From IMG/VR virus record IMGVR_UViG_3300020185_000013, positions 1 through 64,000 of that record: a stretch of DNA of 64,000 bases, one strand, 5' to 3'. The translations under genes were made by a program, and so were the position numbers. Positions 60,573 through 64,000 of the stretch are shown here, in pieces. Every line of letters begins with the position of its first letter. Position 1 is the first letter of the stretch. This DNA comes from a virus. The notes beneath the pieces are model-generated. The model saw nothing but the letters and a program-made list of their open reading frames with translations. It searched no databases and was not told the DNA's origin.

Positions 60573-60950
60573 ATGAAAGATATTAAGACATTTAAAGAAT
60601 ACCTACAGGAACAACAAATTACTGAAGAGGATCTAAGAATCTTAACCGAAGGTTTAGAATCTGAGTGGACTTCAGAGCTTGAAGCGAAGGTTGATGAGGC
60701 AATTGAACAATTCGTTGCCGAATACTCTAATGAAAATGGAGAACTTGACATTAATAAATTTAATGAAGAGTTAACTAATGAAGGTTTATTAGGATCTATT
60801 TTTGGTGGTTTAACTGGATTTGCTTTAGGTAAATCAGTTGGTAAACTAATTGCTAAAGTGTTAGGTATTCAGAAGGGAGTATTTTACGATCTATTAACTT
60901 CAAGACTTGTAGGTGCTGCATTAGGTGCTGCTCTTGGTAAAAACATGTAA
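60573..60950 (+). CDS. Internal-type protein with capsid-targeting-like leader and glycine zipper
   Basis: The 125-residue protein begins MKDIKTFKEYLQEQ, with Glu13 at the family position, and a second possible processing site L24-T-E26|G27. The C-terminus is a glycine-zipper-like hydrophobic stretch (GSIFGGLTGFALGKSVGKL, VGAALGAALG), which could insert in membranes. A TTG at 60555 would overlap the promoter motif, so ATG 60573 is used. It may be packaged and act in membrane passage or head assembly (inference). Confidence 0.7.
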   Translation: MKDIKTFKEYLQEQQITEEDLRILTEGLESEWTSELEAKVDEAIEQFVAEYSNENGELDINKFNEELTNEGLLGSIFGGLTGFALGKSVGKLIAKVLGIQKGVFYDLLTSRLVGAALGAALGKNM

Positions 60951-61604
60951 ATGAATTACCTAGCAATCGACTTTTCCCTAAATTCTCCAGGGATTTGTCT
61001 ATATAATGATAAGAGTAAAAAGTACCACTTCATCGCTTATATGAAACCTGGTACTGGGTCAAAGAAGGAGCAAAAGCTCCAAGAGGAGATGTCTCTTTTA
61101 AAAGACGTTACTCTCGTTAGTCAGCCTGATTTTACAAAAGAAGAAGAGTTCTCAAGTGTTGAGCTTGCAAAGGTCAAAAGATATGACCGAATGGCAGATG
61201 ATATTATCAATTTAGTTTTACAGGATTGTTTCGAAGGAGAAGGTTTTACAATTGCTTTTGAGGGTACCAGTTATGGCTCAAAGATGGGGACTAATAATGT
61301 AATTGATATGGCTGCTGGCGCCGCTATCCTAAAACTAAAGCTTCTTAAAACCTTAAGACCAGAAGACTTAATGACTGTCGCTCCGACCTCAATTAAGAAA
61401 TTTGCTGGAAAGGGAAATATGAATAAGTTACAATTGTTTGAGGCTTTTTTGGAGAATCGAATTGGGGACGAAAACCTAGAGAAGAGCCCCTTATATGCTT
61501 GGATTAAAGAACAAGAGTTTGGGAAAAAGATACCAAAGCCGCTTGATGATTTAGTGGACGCGTTCTTCCTAGCAGCTATGATATCAACCCCTGAAACCAA
61601 GTAA
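60951..61604 (+). CDS. RuvC-like Holliday junction resolvase
   Basis: The 217-residue RNase H-fold protein has YLAIDFSLNSPG (first Asp), IAFEGTSYGSK (Glu), the TSIKKFAGKGNMNK segment typical of RuvC relatives, and PLDDLVDAFFLA (final Asp pair). It probably cuts branched DNA before packaging, the job T4 gp49 does with a different fold. ATG directly follows the previous stop. Confidence 0.85.
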   Translation: MNYLAIDFSLNSPGICLYNDKSKKYHFIAYMKPGTGSKKEQKLQEEMSLLKDVTLVSQPDFTKEEEFSSVELAKVKRYDRMADDIINLVLQDCFEGEGFTIAFEGTSYGSKMGTNNVIDMAAGAAILKLKLLKTLRPEDLMTVAPTSIKKFAGKGNMNKLQLFEAFLENRIGDENLEKSPLYAWIKEQEFGKKIPKPLDDLVDAFFLAAMISTPETK

Positions 61605-61712
61605 CCTTATCTCTCTTTCAAAGACCTGAAAGTTATATGCACCTTTGAGAAAAAAGTTTCAAATTGTGCTAACTTTTTGCGTGAAACTTCCCATTTCTTA
61701 GATATATAATAT
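61605..61712 (+). promoter_or_regulatory. Hairpin-rich leader with late-type motif
   Basis: No gene is seen. Hairpins CTTTCA / TGAAAG (61615-61632) and AAGTTTCA / TGAAACTT (61654-61689, 20-base loop) are followed by GATATATAAT at 61701. Neither hairpin has a clear T-run. Confidence 0.45.
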
Positions 61713-61858
61713 ATGATGATGTTACAAGCCAACATTCGTCCGATACAATAATCTTTAAATTAGGTCCTCAATTAGAAGGAAACGTTCAAGCGCGACAGCT
61801 TTAAAAAAGATTTAGTATCAACCTATGGCGGTGAAACATTGTTATTTAGAGGTATATA
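61713..61858 (+). pseudogene. Possible broken ORF between resolvase and gp32-like gene
   Basis: An ATG at the standard distance from GATATATAAT opens only 12 codons. The other frames carry protein-like fragments in sequence: SSDTIIFKLGPQLEG (about 61740-61785), then FKRDSFKKDLVSTYGGETLL and FRGI with stop at 61858. A +1 shift near 61786 joins the last two into one reading. Two indels would be needed to restore a gene from the ATG of about 50 codons. This could be a decayed gene, an assembly error or chance. Confidence 0.35.
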
Positions 61859-61861
61859 AAG
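61852..61861 (+). promoter_or_regulatory. TATATAAA motif ahead of the gp32-like gene
   Basis: GTATATAAAG lies 39 bp before the ATG at 61901, followed by an A/T-rich leader. It is a variant of the late-type motif. Confidence 0.45.
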
Positions 61862-61900
61862 TACACAATTAAACATTTTTAAAGGTAATTTTTAAGTATT

Positions 61901-62809
61901 ATGGCAGATTTTGACATTTTCAATTTGGGTGTAGAAGACGTAGAAACGCATCAACCCCAAGCAACAACATCAGCAAATGAAGTTTACAAACCAACAGCTG
62001 ATGACGGTAAAGACGGAACTTACAAAGCGTTAGTTCGCTTCGTTCCAAATCCTGAGAATCCACGTAATTCTCTGATTCAAAAGTACGTACATTGGCTAAC
62101 AGATGCTAATGGCAACGGTAAATTGGTAGACTCTCCATCAACAGTTGGTGAGAAATGCCCAATCGCAGATGTATTCTGGAAACTTCGTAACAGCGACAGT
62201 GCAGTAGATCGTAAAGCTTCTGACAAACTAAAAAGACGTCAGCAGTACTACTCACTAATCAAAATTATTAAGGATCCACAGAATCCAGCACTAGAAGGAA
62301 CTTACAAAGTATTCAAGTTCGGTTACAAGATCAAAGAAAAGATCGATGCTGAATTGAAGCCAGACTTCGGTGAACCAACACAAGTATTTGACCTATTTGA
62401 AGGTAAAAACTTTGAGTTGATTATCACACGACAAGGCGAATACAACAACTACGATAAGTCTAAGTTCTCATCTTCCCGATCAGCAGTTAACGTTAATGGT
62501 GAACCAGCTGAAAGAACAAAAGAATCAATGGCTGCAATCAAAGCAGAACTTGATGAAGCACCTTCACTCGCAACTTACGACTACAAAGCATGGGATGGTG
62601 AAACTCGTGATTTTGTAAATGGAGTACTAAAAATGTATTTGAATCCTGGAGATGCAATCTCTGAGATCTCAACTTCATCAACTCCAAAGAAGTCGGCACC
62701 AAAGAAAGAAAAAGTTGCTGAAGCTGTTGCTGCTCCAACAAGCAGTTCAACTACAGAAGTTTCAAGTGATGATGATTTAGATTCTTTCTTGAATGACCTC
62801 GACATCTAA
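61901..62809 (+). CDS. 32: Single-stranded DNA-binding protein, gp32-like
   Basis: The 302-residue protein has an OB-type core with FVPNPENPRNSLIQKYVHWL, CPIADVFWKLRNS, RRQQYYSLIKIIKDP and YKVFKFGYKIKEKI, the T4 gp32 family order. A low-complexity Ser/Thr/Ala/Lys linker leads to an acidic tip DDDLDSFLNDLDI used to contact partners. The T4 zinc-binding Cys/His set is not present. It overlaps the primase gene by 17 bp. Confidence 0.92.
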   Translation: MADFDIFNLGVEDVETHQPQATTSANEVYKPTADDGKDGTYKALVRFVPNPENPRNSLIQKYVHWLTDANGNGKLVDSPSTVGEKCPIADVFWKLRNSDSAVDRKASDKLKRRQQYYSLIKIIKDPQNPALEGTYKVFKFGYKIKEKIDAELKPDFGEPTQVFDLFEGKNFELIITRQGEYNNYDKSKFSSSRSAVNVNGEPAERTKESMAAIKAELDEAPSLATYDYKAWDGETRDFVNGVLKMYLNPGDAISEISTSSTPKKSAPKKEKVAEAVAAPTSSSTTEVSSDDDLDSFLNDLDI

Positions 62810-63869
62810 TCCACAGATAACTCAAGAGCTTAAACTAAAGATTATGAAAGCGCTGAAAGACGTTTGTCTGACAGCACATTCAAGTCCCAACAAGCAAATG
62901 CTAAAGGACATGCCTGGTAGAATTACTATGGCATGTCCTTATTGTGGGGATTCGCATAGTGATGATACCAAGAAACGCGGTAACATGTATTGGGACACGC
63001 TTCAATATCACTGTTATAACTGTGGAACACATACTGATGTAAAGACTCTCTTAAAGGACCACGAGGTAAGACTCCCAAGTTCAGAGGATTCATTTACCAT
63101 TATTGACTATATCAAACACAACAGGTCTGTAACTTCACAGGCAGATACACTAACACACTCAGTATTTCAAAGTGTAAGTGACTTAGCAATAACAGTTGAT
63201 GAGTTTAAAAAAGGATTTGGTGCAAGAGAAATAGAACCTGGAGATTGGATTTGGCTCTACTTAAAAAATAGATTGCTTCATAAAAAGAGCGAAGAGTTTT
63301 TATTTAGTGCAAAGGACAATCGTTTATGGATTCTTAATTTTACTGGAGACGGTAAGATTATGTCAGCACAAAGTAGAAGAATGAAGGGTAAAGGTAGTCG
63401 TTACTTAACGTATGATTTACCTAAACTATATGAAGAGCTTGGTAAAGAACTTGAGCTCTCACAAGAAGATTTGGAAAAGGTAACAAAGTTATCGACACTG
63501 TTTGGTATTATGCAAGTAAACTTCCAGCGTCCAGTAACAATGTTTGAAGGTCCAATTGATGCTAAATTCATGACTAATAGTATTGCACTTGCAACCGCAG
63601 GTCGTAACACTGAAGAGTTCGATGAAATGGCAACGGTCCGGTATCTATTTGATAATGACGATACTGGTAAAAAGAAAATGATTGAGAAACTAAAAAAGGG
63701 AAGATCTGTATTTATGTGGTCTAAATTCTTAAAAGAAAATAAATTAGATACATATGATATAAAGGATCTAAACGACTTAGTTATCAAGTGTTTTGAGTTA
63801 AAGAATCCAGCAATTAAAAAGTTGGATGACTACTTCACCTCTAGCTCGTTAGATCTATGGTATATATAG
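62793..63869 (+). CDS. 61: DNA primase, gp61-like
   Basis: The 358-residue protein has an N-terminal zinc ribbon with C48-x2-C51 and C74-x2-C77 (MACPYCGDS, YHCYNCGTH), then a Toprim-like core with MFEGPIDAKFM and YLFDNDDTGKKKM carrying the acidic metal sites. This is the T4 gp61/DnaG layout. It makes RNA primers for lagging-strand synthesis with the phage helicase. Its 3' end overlaps the next ORF. Confidence 0.88.
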   Translation: MTSTSNPQITQELKLKIMKALKDVCLTAHSSPNKQMLKDMPGRITMACPYCGDSHSDDTKKRGNMYWDTLQYHCYNCGTHTDVKTLLKDHEVRLPSSEDSFTIIDYIKHNRSVTSQADTLTHSVFQSVSDLAITVDEFKKGFGAREIEPGDWIWLYLKNRLLHKKSEEFLFSAKDNRLWILNFTGDGKIMSAQSRRMKGKGSRYLTYDLPKLYEELGKELELSQEDLEKVTKLSTLFGIMQVNFQRPVTMFEGPIDAKFMTNSIALATAGRNTEEFDEMATVRYLFDNDDTGKKKMIEKLKKGRSVFMWSKFLKENKLDTYDIKDLNDLVIKCFELKNPAIKKLDDYFTSSSLDLWYI

Positions 63870-64000
63870 AAGATATTACAGATATGGTTGAAAAGGATCT
63901 AGATGATTTTTATAGTGATCGTGACCGATTTAAAGGTATGCGAATGCTGGTAGATTTCAACGCATCAGAATACGAACATGATGTACCGAAGCTTGATCTT
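63857..64000 (+). CDS. Start of next gene (3' end outside window)
   Basis: ATG within the last codons of the primase gene opens a frame that runs to the window edge (48 codons; begins MVYIEDITDMVEKDL). Acidic, helical; not identifiable from this fragment. Confidence 0.6.
   Translation, partial: MVYIEDITDMVEKDLDDFYSDRDRFKGMRMLVDFNASEYEHDVPKLDL

Noticed and set aside
1-64000. Bacterial chromosome or integrated prophage
   Set aside because: No integrase, attachment site or bacterial housekeeping context; T4-like structural and replication genes fill the window on one strand.

Overview
The window is a contiguous piece of a large, AT-rich genome of a T4-like (contractile-tailed) virulent phage. 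Every supported gene lies on the + strand. Baseplate and tail genes similar to T4 genes 5, 6, 25, 27 and 53 occur with a T4-type replication block (gp32-like ssDNA-binding protein, gp61-like primase, RuvC-like resolvase) and T4-type accessory genes (DenV, dCMP deaminase, RNase HII, PhoH). The host is probably a member of the Bacteroidota. Gene starts almost never carry a Shine-Dalgarno sequence, several promoters have a TATATTTG or TATATTAG -7 box, and the phage carries a Bacteroidota-looking ribosomal protein bS21. Two UV-lesion repair enzymes suggest a sunlit aquatic habitat (inference).

Layout. 1-5.4 kb: the C-terminal part of a collagen-like fibre with a C1q/BclA-like head, then an overlapping cassette of a prolyl-hydroxylase-like 2OG-Fe(II) oxygenase, a GT4 glycosyltransferase and a GT25 plus 2OG-oxygenase fusion with the architecture of procollagen lysyl hydroxylase/glycosyltransferase. 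An ATP-grasp protein follows. 5.4-21 kb: accessory genes, many tiny, including an exonuclease, Hsp20, DnaJ, bS21, PhoH, RNase HII, nucleotidases, DenV and UvsE. Eight near-identical terminator/promoter cassettes with an invariant internal spacing punctuate this region. 18.4-21.6 kb: a cluster of proteins that start with a T4-like capsid-targeting sequence (metallopeptidase, zeta-like kinase, others). 21.7-24 kb: dCMP deaminase and a DinG/XPD-type Fe-S helicase. 24-60.6 kb: tail, baseplate and fibre genes, with an S1-domain protein and an amidoligase-like protein inserted among them. 60.6-64 kb: one more targeted internal protein, the resolvase, a decayed-looking leader region, gp32 and primase, and the start of one more gene.

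How the parts may work together. The phage appears to decorate its own collagen-like fibres: all 12 lysines of the visible triple-helix repeat are in the Y position before glycine, the site used by lysyl hydroxylases. At least five and probably eight late proteins share the N-terminal pattern MKxIKxFExF(x)xE and would be packaged into the head and delivered with the DNA. Two promoter classes are visible: a TTTTTTTATGTC-N12-TATATTAG class in front of small accessory genes, and a GATATATA late-like class in front of virion and packaged-protein genes, sometimes so close to ATG that the mRNA would be almost leaderless. bS21 and the S1-like protein could adjust host ribosomes toward such messages (inference).
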